35,843 bases of DNA from Chitinophaga pinensis. Its GTDB lineage: Bacteria; Bacteroidota; Bacteroidia; Flavobacteriales; Flavobacteriaceae. Shown here piece by piece: positions 26,250 through 34,927 of the stretch. The notes below the pieces were generated by a model that had not been told where the DNA came from, searched no databases, and was given only the letters and a program-made list of their open reading frames with translations. Numbering within the stretch: position 1 is the stretch's first letter; every line of letters starts with the position of its first letter. Location: positions 1 to 35,843 of the forward strand of contig CAMCDQ010000021.1 of NCBI GenBank assembly GCA_945873505.1. The letters run 5' to 3'. The translations under genes and the position numbers were made by a program.

Positions 26250-27635
26250 TTAATTTAAGTGTAAAGTAATATCAATTATCTTTCCTTCAATTGCCGTTGC
26301 TGCAGCCACGAGCGGACTTGCCAAAAGCGTTCTTGAACCTTGTCCTTGTCGTCCTTCAAAATTTCTATTGGACGTAGAAACGCAATATTCTCCCGCAGGA
26401 ACTTTGTCGACATTCATTGCCAAACAAGCCGAACAACCCGGTTGACGAATTTCAAAACCTGCTGCTTCAAATATTGCTGTTAGCCCTTCGGCGTTGATTT
26501 GTTTTGCTACTTGTTGGGAACCAGGAACGATTAAAGCAACTACATTTTTCGCTTTTTGTTTTCCTTTTATATACTTGGCTACCACTCTGAAGTCTTCAAT
26601 TCTGGAATTAGTGCAACTTCCAATAAAAACGTAATTTATTGGTTTGTTCAACAACTGTTCGCCTTGTTCAAAACCCATATATTCTAATGATTTTTCAAAA
26701 GAAGCATCATTCAAAACAGGAATAGAAGCGTTGATTTTCATTCCCATTCCAGGATTCGTTCCATAGGTTAACATTGGAGCAATATCGGCTGCATCAAAAT
26801 CATATTCTTTATCAAAAACAGCTCCTTCATCGGTTGGAAGTGTTTTCCAATAGGCAATTTTCGTTTCTAATTCAGCACCTTGAGGAGCGAATTTTTTCCC
26901 TTTTATATATTCATAAGTTGTATCGTCGGGAGCAATCATTCCACCACGAGCACCCATTTCAATGCTCATATTACAAACTGTCATTCGTCCTTCCATACTC
27001 ATTTCTTCGAATACATTTCCTGCATATTCACAGAAATAACCCGTACCTGAATTGGTTCCGATTTTTGAAATTATATATAAAATAACATCTTTGGCAAGAA
27101 CGCCTTTTGCTAATTTTCCATTTACATTGACACGCAAACTTTTCGGTTTTTCAAGCAACAAACACTGACTTGCAAAAACTTGTGCTACTTGGCTTGTGCC
27201 AATTCCAAAAGCGATTGTTCCAAAAGCACCGTGTGTTGAAGTGTGACTATCCCCACAAACAATCGTCATTCCGGGTTGGGTAATTCCTAATTCTGGAGCA
27301 ATTACGTGAACAATTCCTTGGTATTCGTGCCCTAATCCGTATAATTCTATTCCGTTTTTAGCGCAATTTTTCGTCAACATTTCAATCTGATTTCGTGATA
27401 AATCATCTACAATAGGCAAATGTTGGTTTGTGGTAGCCACATTATGATCGGCTGTAGCCACAATTTGATTGGGTCTAAAAACAGGAATATTACGCTCTTC
27501 CAATTCGGCGAAAGCCTGTGGACTCGTAACTTCGTGAATTAAATGCTTGTCTATATATAAAACCTGAGGTCCGTTTGGCACATTTGTAACCACGTGACTG
27601 TCCCAAACTTTATCGAATAGTGTTTTTTTATTCAT
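26250..27635 (-). CDS. leuC: 3-isopropylmalate dehydratase, large subunit
   Basis: The catalytic subunit that carries the [4Fe-4S] cluster and isomerises 2- to 3-isopropylmalate. The cluster ligands are Cys341 (FIGSCTNSR), Cys401 and Cys404 ([10 protein letters not shown]). [14 protein letters not shown] is the aconitase-family signature. Its 461 residues agree with bacterial LeuC. It lies between leuA and leuD with single-base gaps. Confidence 0.97.
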   Translation of the reverse strand: MNKKTLFDKVWDSHVVTNVPNGPQVLYIDKHLIHEVTSPQAFAELEERNIPVFRPNQIVATADHNVATTNQHLPIVDDLSRNQIEMLTKNCAKNGIELYGLGHEYQGIVHVIAPELGITQPGMTIVCGDSHTSTHGAFGTIAFGIGTSQVAQVFASQCLLLEKPKSLRVNVNGKLAKGVLAKDVILYIISKIGTNSGTGYFCEYAGNVFEEMSMEGRMTVCNMSIEMGARGGMIAPDDTTYEYIKGKKFAPQGAELETKIAYWKTLPTDEGAVFDKEYDFDAADIAPMLTYGTNPGMGMKINASIPVLNDASFEKSLEYMGFEQGEQLLNKPINYVFIGSCTNSRIEDFRVVAKYIKGKQKAKNVVALIVPGSQQVAKQINAEGLTAIFEAAGFEIRQPGCSACLAMNVDKVPAGEYCVSTSNRNFEGRQGQGSRTLLASPLVAAATAIEGKIIDITLHLN

Positions 27636-27636
27636 T

Positions 27637-28803
27637 TTAAACTAAAATTCCAATATTACTTATTTTTATAATTTGATGTACATCGCCATCAATCACTTCT
27701 TTTTTTCTGTCGGCAAATTTCAAAAACTCGTTATAGACAATGTCCAATTGCAATTTTGTCAATTCGTATCCAATTTTTTTAGCTCGATATGCCAAAGCAG
27801 CTCTTCCACTTCTTGCCGTTAAAATAATAGCAGATTCTGTAACGCCAACATCTCTTGGGTCCATAATTTCGTATGTAGAACTGTTTTTTATCATTCCGTC
27901 TTGGTGAATTCCTGAACTGTGTGCAAAAGCATTGGCACCAACAATTGCTTTGTTAGGCTGCACAAACATTCCCATACTTTCAGAAACCATTCGGCTTGTA
28001 TCGTATAATAATTTGGCGTTGATATTGGTATCCAAACCTAAATCTGGGTGTTGACGTAAGATCATTACTACTTCTTCCAAAGCCGTATTTCCCGCTCTCT
28101 CCCCTATTCCATTAATGGTACATTCTATTTGTCGTGCTCCATTTATTACTCCTGCAATAGAATTGGCAGTAGCCATTCCTAAATCATTGTGACAATGACA
28201 AGAAAGGATTGCTTTTTCAATTCCAATTACATTTTCTTTTAGATATTTGATTTTCGCACCGTATTCTTCTGGAAGACAATAGCCCGTTGTGTCTGGGATA
28301 TTTAACACCGTAGCACCCGCTTTTATCGCTTCGCTACAAACTAGTGCAAGGAATTCATTATCAGTTCTACCGGCGTCTTCGGCATAAAATTCAACATCAT
28401 CAACGAAAGTTTTGGCAAACGCAACGGCTTCGGCAGCACGATCAATGATTTCGTTTCTTGAAGCGTTAAATTTATATTTTATATGAGAATCAGAAGTTCC
28501 GATTCCTGTATGAATTCTAGGTTTTAATGCAAATTTTAGTGCTTGAGCAGCCACTTCAATATCGTTTTTTACAGCTCTTGTCAAAGCGCAAACGGTGGCA
28601 TTTTTTACAATTTTAGAAATTGCAACAACAGAACTAAAATCTCCTGGGCTTGAAACTGGAAAACCTGCTTCTATAACATCAACACCCAATTCGTCCAAAC
28701 GCTGCGCAATGACTAGCTTTTGCTCCGTATTTAATCTGCATCCAGGGACTTGTTCTCCGTCTCGCAAAGTGGTGTCAAATATTTGTACTTTTTGTTTATC
28801 CAT
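27637..28803 (-). CDS. leuA: 2-isopropylmalate synthase, short form
   Basis: It condenses acetyl-CoA with 2-ketoisovalerate, the first step to leucine. Metal ligands fit Asp10 in [13 protein letters not shown] and His203/His205 in SCHCHNDLG. The protein ends at 388 residues, whereas enterobacterial LeuA is about 520 with a C-terminal leucine-binding domain; that domain is absent here. The catalytic and linker parts are intact, so this is a short form and not a truncation. Citramalate or homocitrate synthase activity is an alternative, but the leuCDB context favours leucine. Control may occur at transcription. Confidence 0.92.
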   Translation of the reverse strand: MDKQKVQIFDTTLRDGEQVPGCRLNTEQKLVIAQRLDELGVDVIEAGFPVSSPGDFSSVVAISKIVKNATVCALTRAVKNDIEVAAQALKFALKPRIHTGIGTSDSHIKYKFNASRNEIIDRAAEAVAFAKTFVDDVEFYAEDAGRTDNEFLALVCSEAIKAGATVLNIPDTTGYCLPEEYGAKIKYLKENVIGIEKAILSCHCHNDLGMATANSIAGVINGARQIECTINGIGERAGNTALEEVVMILRQHPDLGLDTNINAKLLYDTSRMVSESMGMFVQPNKAIVGANAFAHSSGIHQDGMIKNSSTYEIMDPRDVGVTESAIILTARSGRAALAYRAKKIGYELTKLQLDIVYNEFLKFADRKKEVIDGDVHQIIKISNIGILV

Positions 28804-28890
28804 ATAGATTTAAAACTTAATTTTATTATCTCGTTACGAATGTATATATTGTGAATGTTTCTGAAAGCATTTGTTTGCATTCATCTACAG

Positions 28891-28921
28891 TATTAAACAA
28901 AAAAATACAACTATTAAACAA
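28891..28921 (-). promoter_or_regulatory. Direct repeats between leuA and the 514-residue gene
   Basis: TATTAAACAA occurs at 28891-28900 and again at 28912-28921, exactly 21 bp apart, two helical turns. They lie about 90 bp from leuA and 35 bp from the divergent start, in a gap of 153 bp, fitting an operator for either gene. Confidence 0.45.
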
Positions 28922-28956
28922 CTGATTACCAAACAATTAAAAGTACTTTTTTTACG

Positions 28957-30501
28957 ATGGCAAACGCTTCAAAAGATAATTTATTTGTGCTCATTTCTTC
29001 TCTTTCTAAATCAGAAAAAAGGCAATTTAAACTCTACGTAAACCGATTAGGGGTAAATGTAGATGCTAAATTTTTATTGCTTTTCAATCTTTTGGATAAA
29101 ATGAATGACTATAATGAAGAGGATATTTTGAAAAGTAAGATAGTAACCAAATTGCAATTATCGAATTTAAAAGCGCATTTATACAAACAAATATTGGTGA
29201 GTTTAAGGCTGAATCCTGTGAATCAAAACATCCGAATTCAGATTAGAGAACAATTGGATTTTGCTACTATTTTATATCACAAAGGATTGTACAAGCAAAG
29301 TTTGAAAATTTTAGACAAGACCAAATTAGTTGCATTAGAACACGAAGAAAAAAATATTGCCTTTGAAATTGTTGAATTGGAAAAAATTATTGAGTCGCAA
29401 TACATCACCCGAAGTATTGGAGATCGAGCTGATGAACTTTCTATTCAAGCCAAAGAATTGAGTCAGCAAAATGTAATTGCGAGCAAACTTTCGAATATTT
29501 CCCTTCAGCTTTATAGCATTATGCTCAAATCGGGTTATGCCAAAAGCGATTTGGAAATGCAAGAAATTACGGATTATTTCAATAATAGAATGCCCGAATA
29601 TCAAATTGAAGAACTAGGATTTCGAGAAAAATTATGGCTTTACAAAGCACATTTATGGCACAGTTTTTTGATTCAGGATTTTCTTTCCTGTTATAAATAT
29701 GCAAGCAAATGGGTTAATTTATTCAATGATACGCCACAAATGATTTATCTAAATCCTGTTTGGTACATCAAAGGAAACAGCTATTTATTGGAATGTTTGT
29801 ATCTTATAAAACACAAATCGTATTCTAAAGATGTTTTGCAACAATTGGAACAAACGATTTCAAAGGAAGAATTTCCCAAAAATGACAATACCACATCCTT
29901 ATATTTCTTATGTTATTACAATAGCAAATTCAATTTGCACTTTTTAGAAGGCGATTTTGAGGGCGGAAAATACTTAATTGACGAAGTACTTAAAAACTTG
30001 AAAATCAACGAAGATCGAATAGATGAGCACCACGTAATGGTATTTTATTACAAAATTGCAAGTCTTTATTTTGGTGCTGGCGACAACAGAAAATGTATCG
30101 ACTATTTGAAGAAAATTATCGATAATAAAAACTTGTCCATGCGGGAAGATTTGATGTGTTTTGCACGAGTTTTGAGTTTGGTTGCCCATTATGAATGCGG
30201 CATGGATTATCATTTGGAAGTACAATTAAAAAGCACTTACAAATTTCTAATTAAGATGAACGACTTGCACGAGGTGCAACGAGAAATGATTAAATTCTTG
30301 AAAAATTTAGGGTCAATTTTTCCTCATCAATTGAAAGGAGAATTCAAAAAACTACATACCCGTTTGAAAACATTTGAGAATCATCCTTATGAGAAACGTG
30401 CTTTTCTGTATTTGGATATTATTTCTTGGTTAGAAAGCAAAATCGAAAACAAAACTGTGGCTTCTATTATTCAGTTGAAAGCGAAGAAGTTATTGAGATA
30501 A
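28957..30501 (+). CDS. Hypothetical helical-repeat protein, 514 residues
   Basis: I do not recognise a named family. The sequence has no signal peptide or membrane helix and is predicted almost wholly helical, with paired-helix units that look TPR-like, for example ILYHKGLYKQSLKILDKTKLVALEHEEKN, FLEGDFEGGKYLIDEVLKNLK and LYFGAGDNRKCIDYLKKII. The N-terminus (LFVLISSLSKSEKRQFKLYVNRLG) may be a separate small helical domain. It stands alone and divergent from leuA. A scaffold or protein-binding role is a guess from fold type only. Confidence 0.75.
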   Translation: MANASKDNLFVLISSLSKSEKRQFKLYVNRLGVNVDAKFLLLFNLLDKMNDYNEEDILKSKIVTKLQLSNLKAHLYKQILVSLRLNPVNQNIRIQIREQLDFATILYHKGLYKQSLKILDKTKLVALEHEEKNIAFEIVELEKIIESQYITRSIGDRADELSIQAKELSQQNVIASKLSNISLQLYSIMLKSGYAKSDLEMQEITDYFNNRMPEYQIEELGFREKLWLYKAHLWHSFLIQDFLSCYKYASKWVNLFNDTPQMIYLNPVWYIKGNSYLLECLYLIKHKSYSKDVLQQLEQTISKEEFPKNDNTTSLYFLCYYNSKFNLHFLEGDFEGGKYLIDEVLKNLKINEDRIDEHHVMVFYYKIASLYFGAGDNRKCIDYLKKIIDNKNLSMREDLMCFARVLSLVAHYECGMDYHLEVQLKSTYKFLIKMNDLHEVQREMIKFLKNLGSIFPHQLKGEFKKLHTRLKTFENHPYEKRAFLYLDIISWLESKIENKTVASIIQLKAKKLLR

Positions 30502-30520
30502 AAAACCTCAATTTCTTGAG
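30501..30520 (-). terminator. Terminator after der
   Basis: On the minus strand CTCAA-GAAA-TTGAG is followed by G and six T. The stem is only 5 bp, so efficiency is uncertain. It overlaps the stop of the opposing gene by one base. Confidence 0.5.
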
Positions 30521-30529
30521 ACTCATAGC

Positions 30530-31840
30530 TTATTTTTCTCTGATATAAATATCGATTGGAACTCCTGAGAAATCCCAGTTTTCACGGATTTTATTTTCTA
30601 AGAAACGCTTGTAGGCTTCTTTTACATATTGAGGCAAATTAGCAAAAAACACAAACTGAGGCGTTGGTGTTGGCAATTGCATACAATATTTAATTTTTAC
30701 ATATTTCCCTTTCAAAGCTGGGGGTGGGTAGCCTTCAATGACTTTCAACATATAATCATTGAATTTTGAAGTCGGAATTCTTTGTTTTCTATTTTCAAAA
30801 ACTTGAACCGTAGCTTCCAATGCTTTTAGCAAACGTTGCTTGGTCAATGCAGAAACAAAAAGAATGGGCACATCGACAAACGGCATCAATTCCTCTCGGA
30901 TTTTAGCTTCGTAATCCCGTGTTGACATCGTGTCTTTTTCGACCAAATCCCATTTGTTTACAAGGATTACAACGCCTTTACGGTTTTTCTCTGCCAACCA
31001 AAATATACTTTGATCTTGTCCTTCAAAACCACGAGTGGCATCGATAATCAAGATGCAAATATCGGCGTGTTCAATGGCACGAACCGAACGCATCACGGAA
31101 TAAAATTCTAAATCTTCTTTTACTTTTGCCTTACGACGAATTCCTGCGGTATCAACTAAGTTAAATTCAAAACCAAAACGATCAAATTTTGTATCAATTG
31201 CATCACGCGTTGTTCCTGCAATGTCGGTAACAATATATCTTTCTTTACCAATTAAGGCATTGATAAAACTTGATTTTCCAGCATTTGGACGTCCTACAAC
31301 TGCAAAACGAGGCAATTCTAATTCTTCTTGTGTTGGTTCTGGTTTTATCGGAAAAGCATCAATTAAGGCGTCCAATAAATCTCCAGTTCCACTTCCTGAA
31401 ATACTTGCAAAAGTGTAATATTCTCCCAATCCAAGGTTATAAAACTCGATGGCATCTTTTTCACGCATGGAGTTATCGACCTTATTAACGGCTAATAAAA
31501 CGGGTTTTGTAACCTTACGCAATAATCTCGCAACGGCATCATCCATTGGCGTTATTCCTTCTTCAACGTCCACTACAAAAATAATTACGTCGGCTTCGTC
31601 AATTGCTAATTCGACTTGCTTGCGGATTTCGGCTTCAAAAACGTCGTCAGAACCACGAATATAACCTCCGGTATCAATTACAGAAAATTCCTTTCCATTC
31701 CATTCGCTTTTTCCGTAGTTTCTATCACGGGTTACGCCCGAAACAGAATCTACGATAGCTTCTCTTCTTTGTATCAATCGATTAAAAAGGGTCGATTTTC
31801 CTACGTTTGGTCTTCCTACAATGGCAACAATGTTATTCAT
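30530..31840 (-). CDS. der: GTPase Der (EngA), ribosome assembly
   Basis: An essential GTPase for 50S ribosomal subunit maturation. It has two tandem G domains: GRPNVGKS at 9-16 with DTGGY and NKVD, and GRPNAGKS at 183-190 with DTAG and NKWD. The C-terminal KH-like domain (about 350-436) includes [20 protein letters not shown]. The 436 residues match the family. It follows era on the same strand, separated by 190 bp rich in 7-bp repeats, with its own -7 box. Confidence 0.97.
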   Translation of the reverse strand: MNNIVAIVGRPNVGKSTLFNRLIQRREAIVDSVSGVTRDRNYGKSEWNGKEFSVIDTGGYIRGSDDVFEAEIRKQVELAIDEADVIIFVVDVEEGITPMDDAVARLLRKVTKPVLLAVNKVDNSMREKDAIEFYNLGLGEYYTFASISGSGTGDLLDALIDAFPIKPEPTQEELELPRFAVVGRPNAGKSSFINALIGKERYIVTDIAGTTRDAIDTKFDRFGFEFNLVDTAGIRRKAKVKEDLEFYSVMRSVRAIEHADICILIIDATRGFEGQDQSIFWLAEKNRKGVVILVNKWDLVEKDTMSTRDYEAKIREELMPFVDVPILFVSALTKQRLLKALEATVQVFENRKQRIPTSKFNDYMLKVIEGYPPPALKGKYVKIKYCMQLPTPTPQFVFFANLPQYVKEAYKRFLENKIRENWDFSGVPIDIYIREK

Positions 31841-31846
31841 TTTTAT

Positions 31847-31888
31847 GATTTTAGATTGTAGATTTTAGATTTCAGATTTCAGACTTGC
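31847..31888 (-). repeat. 7-bp repeat array before der
   Basis: Six consecutive 7-base units, each starting GA on the plus strand, such as GATTTTA (31847, 31861) and GATTTCA (31868, 31875). The array stops 6 bp before the der ATG. Confidence 0.75.
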
Positions 31889-31938
31889 CGAAAGAGTATT
31901 TCTAAAAAACACAATTAATAAAGCATTTTAATTTTTTG

Positions 31939-31946
31939 CAAAGGTA
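31939..31946 (-). promoter_or_regulatory. -7 box before der
   Basis: The minus strand reads TACCTTTG followed by CAAAAAA. A nearly identical stretch of about 22 bases precedes era (32933-32940). No clear -33 TTG is seen. Confidence 0.5.
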
Positions 31947-31953
31947 CTCTTTT

Positions 31954-32035
31954 AGTTAACAGTATTCAGTATTGAGTATTCAGTAATTGCAACGGCTGTA
32001 AACTGCTAACTAAAAACTGAATGCTGAACACTAAT
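31954..32035. repeat. Inverted pair of 7-bp arrays between era and der
   Basis: Five 7-base units of the AGTATTC type (31954-31988) are followed, after 12 bases, by five units of the AACTGAA type (32001-32035). The second set is roughly the reverse complement of the first, so the RNA could fold into a long imperfect hairpin. The last unit overlaps the era stop codon. Confidence 0.65.
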
Positions 32036-32912
32036 GATTATATCCGAATCTTTTCAACATATTGGCGTTGCTTCTCCAGTTTTTATTCACTTTTACGTAC
32101 AATTCTATGTGGATTTGTTTTCCAAAAAACTTCTCTAAATCGGCACGAGAATCTACCCCAACTTTCTTTAGAGCAGCACCTTTGTGACCAATAATAATTC
32201 CTTTTTGGGTTTCGCGTTCCACCATAATCAGGGACCGAATTCGGATGATATTTTCGTCTTCAAAAAATTCCTCTGTTACAATTTCAACTGCATACGGGAT
32301 TTCCTTACTGTAATTCAAGAGGATTTTTTCACGGATGGTTTCATTTACGAAAAAACGCTCTGGTTTATCGGTCAATTGGTCTTTTGGATAATAGGCGGGC
32401 GATTCTGGCAATAATTCGATTATTCTTCCAAATACCTCAGGAACATTGAAATTTTGCAATGCCGATATTGGAAAAATCTCTGCATTAGGAACTTTTGCCG
32501 CCCAAAAAGCGACTTGTTCTTCTAATTTATCTTGGTTTGATAAATCGATTTTATTCAATAAAAGCAAAACAGGAATGGTGGCGTGGATGATTTTATTGAA
32601 AAACGATTCGTCTTTTAAATCTTGTTCGCCGATTTCTACCATATATATAAGGACGTCTGCGTCTTCAAATGCTGATTTCACGAAGTTCATCATCGATTCC
32701 TGCATTTCATAAGCGGGTTTGATGATTCCTGGCGTATCGGATAAAATCATTTGGAAATCTTCACCATTTACAATTCCAAGAATTCTGTGGCGCGTGGTTT
32801 GCGCTTTGGAAGTAATAATTGACAATCTTTCGCCAACGAAGGCGTTCATTAGTGTCGATTTTCCAACATTTGGATTCCCTATAATATTTACAAAACCTGC
32901 TTTGTGTGACAT
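32031..32912 (-). CDS. era: GTPase Era, ribosome assembly
   Basis: An essential GTPase that binds 16S rRNA during 30S maturation. The G domain shows GNPNVGKS (12-19), DTPG and LNKIDL. The C-terminal KH domain (about 200-293) has the RNA-binding loop IIGHKGAALKKVG. The 293 residues match the family. It precedes der on the minus strand, lies upstream of and divergent from tRNA-fMet, and its own -7 box is 21 bp before the start. Confidence 0.97.
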   Translation of the reverse strand: MSHKAGFVNIIGNPNVGKSTLMNAFVGERLSIITSKAQTTRHRILGIVNGEDFQMILSDTPGIIKPAYEMQESMMNFVKSAFEDADVLIYMVEIGEQDLKDESFFNKIIHATIPVLLLLNKIDLSNQDKLEEQVAFWAAKVPNAEIFPISALQNFNVPEVFGRIIELLPESPAYYPKDQLTDKPERFFVNETIREKILLNYSKEIPYAVEIVTEEFFEDENIIRIRSLIMVERETQKGIIIGHKGAALKKVGVDSRADLEKFFGKQIHIELYVKVNKNWRSNANMLKRFGYNH

Positions 32913-32932
32913 CTACTGCTTTTTAATTTTTG

Positions 32933-32940
32933 CAAAGGTA
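32933..32940 (-). promoter_or_regulatory. -7 box before era
   Basis: The minus strand reads TACCTTTG then CAAAAATTAAAA, nearly the same as before der. The shared downstream sequence is discussed as a finding. Confidence 0.5.
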
Positions 32941-32987
32941 AACATATCAGCCCAATAGATGAAATAAAACATTTTTTAAAATTTTTA

Positions 32988-33017
32988 TTGCAATTTCCGA
33001 TTTTGGTTGTATATTTG
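32988..33017 (+). promoter_or_regulatory. Promoter of tRNA-fMet
   Basis: TTG (32988-32990) and TATATTTG (33010-33017) are spaced by 19 bp, a full match to the Bacteroidota consensus. Transcription should begin near 33023, a few bases before the tRNA. Confidence 0.75.
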
Positions 33018-33029
33018 CATTCGAAACAT

Positions 33030-33102
33030 CGCGGGATAGAGCAGTAGGCAGCTCGTCGGGCTCATAACCCGAAGGTCACAGGTTCGAGTCCTGTTCCCGC
33101 TA
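33030..33102 (+). tRNA. Initiator tRNA-fMet (CAT anticodon)
   Basis: The 73 bases fold into a full cloverleaf: 7-base acceptor, 4-bp D stem, 5-bp anticodon stem with loop CTCATAA, 5-base variable loop, 5-bp T stem (ACAGG/CCTGT) and TTCGAGT loop. Two features mark it as the initiator: three consecutive G-C pairs next to the anticodon loop, and no Watson-Crick pair at 1-72 (C1 opposite U72; E. coli has C-A). CCA is not encoded. The 3' part from 33062 is overlapped antisense by the serine recombinase frame. Confidence 0.95.
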
Positions 33103-34699
33103 CTAAAGAGGACCCATCCCATTTTTGAGGATGGGTTTTTTGTTTTTCAGAATCACAACTATCTGAAATACATTTAGTTAACTCGAATAAAGCATTGGTT
33201 TTTGATGTTCGATATTTTCTATTTTGGATCGAATAATGAAACCCTTCTGGAAACACCAAATATTGGAACTTTCTTTTTTTGTTATAATCCAAAGAGTCAT
33301 AGAATTTACTAGGGTTTTGGACGATTTTTAGAAAATATTTCGTAGCATTTTCATTGTTCGATATTTTTGTTGGTAAAAAATCAAGTTCTTTTGTTTTTTC
33401 AATAATTGCGTCATTGATTTTTTTACTTTGTCTGTCAAAAATATCTTTTGAAATTTCATTAATAGCATATCGATATTCCATTTTATCATAACTTTCTTTC
33501 AGGTTATTTAATTCCAAAGAAGCAAGTCTTTTCTTCTCAGAAAAATCAGACAGTTCATTGTCAATTATTTTTTTTAATTGAGCCGAAAACAAACCTTTTA
33601 AATTATCCGAAAATTTAAATTCGTCTAGAACCTGTTTAAATTCGTTATTTAGACCAACATTTTGAGAGCTTTTAGTGCTTTCAGCATTCACGGTTTTGTG
33701 GCAAGAATTACATTTATAATAATGTATATTTCTGCTTTTATTTAAATAGGCGGTCATAGTATCGTCACAATCGGAACACATAGCAAATTTTGGAACGAGA
33801 GGAGTTTCTTCTTTACCTGTAGTCTTTACAACACCAAACTGCTTTGACCCTTCGAGAATTCGTTGCAATTGATTATATTCTTTAACCGATATCATTGGTT
33901 CCCAAGACCCCTTAATTATTCTACCTTCCAACAATGAATTGAATATTCTTCCAGTATAAAACTGATTGCGCCAAATCTCAGAAATCCTTTGTTTTCTCAA
34001 TTGAACTCCTTTTGAATTTAACCAATGTATAATTTCAGAATCGGTGTAAGATTTATAAATTTTTAATTTGAAGGCTTCTTTTAAGAATTGACCTTCAGTA
34101 CTTATCTTAATCTCTTGAAATGCTTGAACTTTTATTGGGTCTTTTACTCGTGGACCATAATGGTCGTATCCTCTTGGAGTTTTTCCAAATACTTTACCAT
34201 TTTCCAATGCGTTTATTAAACCAGGAATAACAGTATCTTGACGATTGAAATTTTCCTTTTGAGCATAAAGTAGCTGAGTTGAAAATTCATTTTCTGCTCT
34301 TTCGTTAAACGTATGATTATCTGTACTTACAGAATACAGAAAAACATTATATTCTTTTCTAAGTTTCACAAAAAGTTGGATATGTTCCGCTCCAGCTCTA
34401 CCAAATCTACTTGGCGACCAAATTAGTATCATTTTTGGACGTTTAGAAATAGAAGTTTTCTTTATCCTATCCATAAGCTCCTTTAGTGTACTTTGCGTGT
34501 TTATTCGCTTAGAACTTTCATACTCTGCATCAAACTCTTGGGTAATGATTAATTGATTTTCTTTTGCAAAATCTTTAATTTTGTTTACTTGTGTTTCAAT
34601 ACTCCCATTATTTACAAATTGGTCTTTAGTGGATACCCTAGTGTAAGACCAAACAATTGCATTTTTAAAATCACTTAGTTTTAAGTTGTTGTTCTTCAT
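33062..34699 (-). CDS. Large serine recombinase (recombinase family protein)
   Basis: A 545-residue site-specific recombinase. The N-terminal resolvase domain (about 15-165) has catalytic Ser23 in SYTRVSTKDQ and the arginine motif SPSRFGRAGAEH. The recombinase DNA-binding domain follows (VFGKTPRGYDHYGPRV onward). A zinc ribbon with paired cysteines (CSDCD and CNSCH) and a coiled coil (about 380-440) complete the usual large serine recombinase layout. The last 13 residues (VAGTGLEPVTFGL) are the antisense translation of tRNA-fMet, and the stop codon lies in the anticodon loop, so the native C-terminus was probably shorter or different. It overlaps the upstream 64-residue gene by 29 bp. Confidence 0.92.
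   Translation of the reverse strand: MKNNNLKLSDFKNAIVWSYTRVSTKDQFVNNGSIETQVNKIKDFAKENQLIITQEFDAEYESSKRINTQSTLKELMDRIKKTSISKRPKMILIWSPSRFGRAGAEHIQLFVKLRKEYNVFLYSVSTDNHTFNERAENEFSTQLLYAQKENFNRQDTVIPGLINALENGKVFGKTPRGYDHYGPRVKDPIKVQAFQEIKISTEGQFLKEAFKLKIYKSYTDSEIIHWLNSKGVQLRKQRISEIWRNQFYTGRIFNSLLEGRIIKGSWEPMISVKEYNQLQRILEGSKQFGVVKTTGKEETPLVPKFAMCSDCDDTMTAYLNKSRNIHYYKCNSCHKTVNAESTKSSQNVGLNNEFKQVLDEFKFSDNLKGLFSAQLKKIIDNELSDFSEKKRLASLELNNLKESYDKMEYRYAINEISKDIFDRQSKKINDAIIEKTKELDFLPTKISNNENATKYFLKIVQNPSKFYDSLDYNKKRKFQYLVFPEGFHYSIQNRKYRTSKTNALFELTKCISDSCDSEKQKTHPQKWDGSSLVAGTGLEPVTFGL
33112..33140 (+). terminator. Terminator downstream of tRNA-fMet
   Basis: ACCCATCC (33112-33119) pairs with GGATGGGT (33129-33136) over a 9-base loop, followed by six T in total. 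It ends the tRNA transcript and lies inside the recombinase coding sequence on the other strand. Confidence 0.85.
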
Positions 34700-34865
34700 T
34701 TTTGTATTGTTCGTAAATTATTCTTGTAAATTCGTATAATTGTTTTGAAAATTCAAATGAATTTTCCTGTGCTAGTTTGCCTTTTAATGTTGGAACTATT
34801 TTAATAAGTTCTTCATAATTTAAAAAGTAGTCCGCTTCATTTGAAACTAAATGTTTTTGGCCCAT
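34671..34865 (-). CDS. Hypothetical small protein upstream of the recombinase
   Basis: A 64-residue helical, charged protein with no recognised domain (LVSNEADYFLNYEELIKIVPTLKGKL, then FEFSKQLYEFTRIIYEQYKNEEQQ). Its end overlaps the recombinase start by 29 bp, implying coupling. Its start lies inside another short frame (34837-34926), and the two may be parts of one protein split by a one-base change. Function unknown; an accessory role in excision is only a guess from position. Confidence 0.55.
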   Translation of the reverse strand: MGQKHLVSNEADYFLNYEELIKIVPTLKGKLAQENSFEFSKQLYEFTRIIYEQYKNEEQQLKTK

Positions 34866-34926
34866 ACCGTATTTGTATGTTCACGGGCTGGAATTTCAGG
34901 GACCGATTCGGTTTTACATTTTGCAT
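34837..34926 (-). CDS. Possible 29-residue ORF, or N-terminal part of a frameshifted gene
   Basis: An ATG one base after the stop of the MerR-like gene opens a 29-residue frame (MQNVKPNRSLKFQPVNIQ then IRYGPKTFSFK). Its last codons overlap the 64-residue gene in another frame. If one G of the GGG at about 34861-34863 were absent, the frame would continue as RYGQKHLVSNEADYF, giving one protein of about 86 residues. This fits the tight gene packing better than two tiny genes. Confidence 0.35.
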   Translation of the reverse strand: MQNVKPNRSLKFQPVNIQIRYGPKTFSFK

Positions 34927-34927
34927 A

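Noticed and set aside
34898..34912. Small hairpin around ACCGATTCGGT as a terminator inside the element operon
   Set aside because: The stem is 4 bp with a poor T tract on the coding strand and lies within a possible reading frame.
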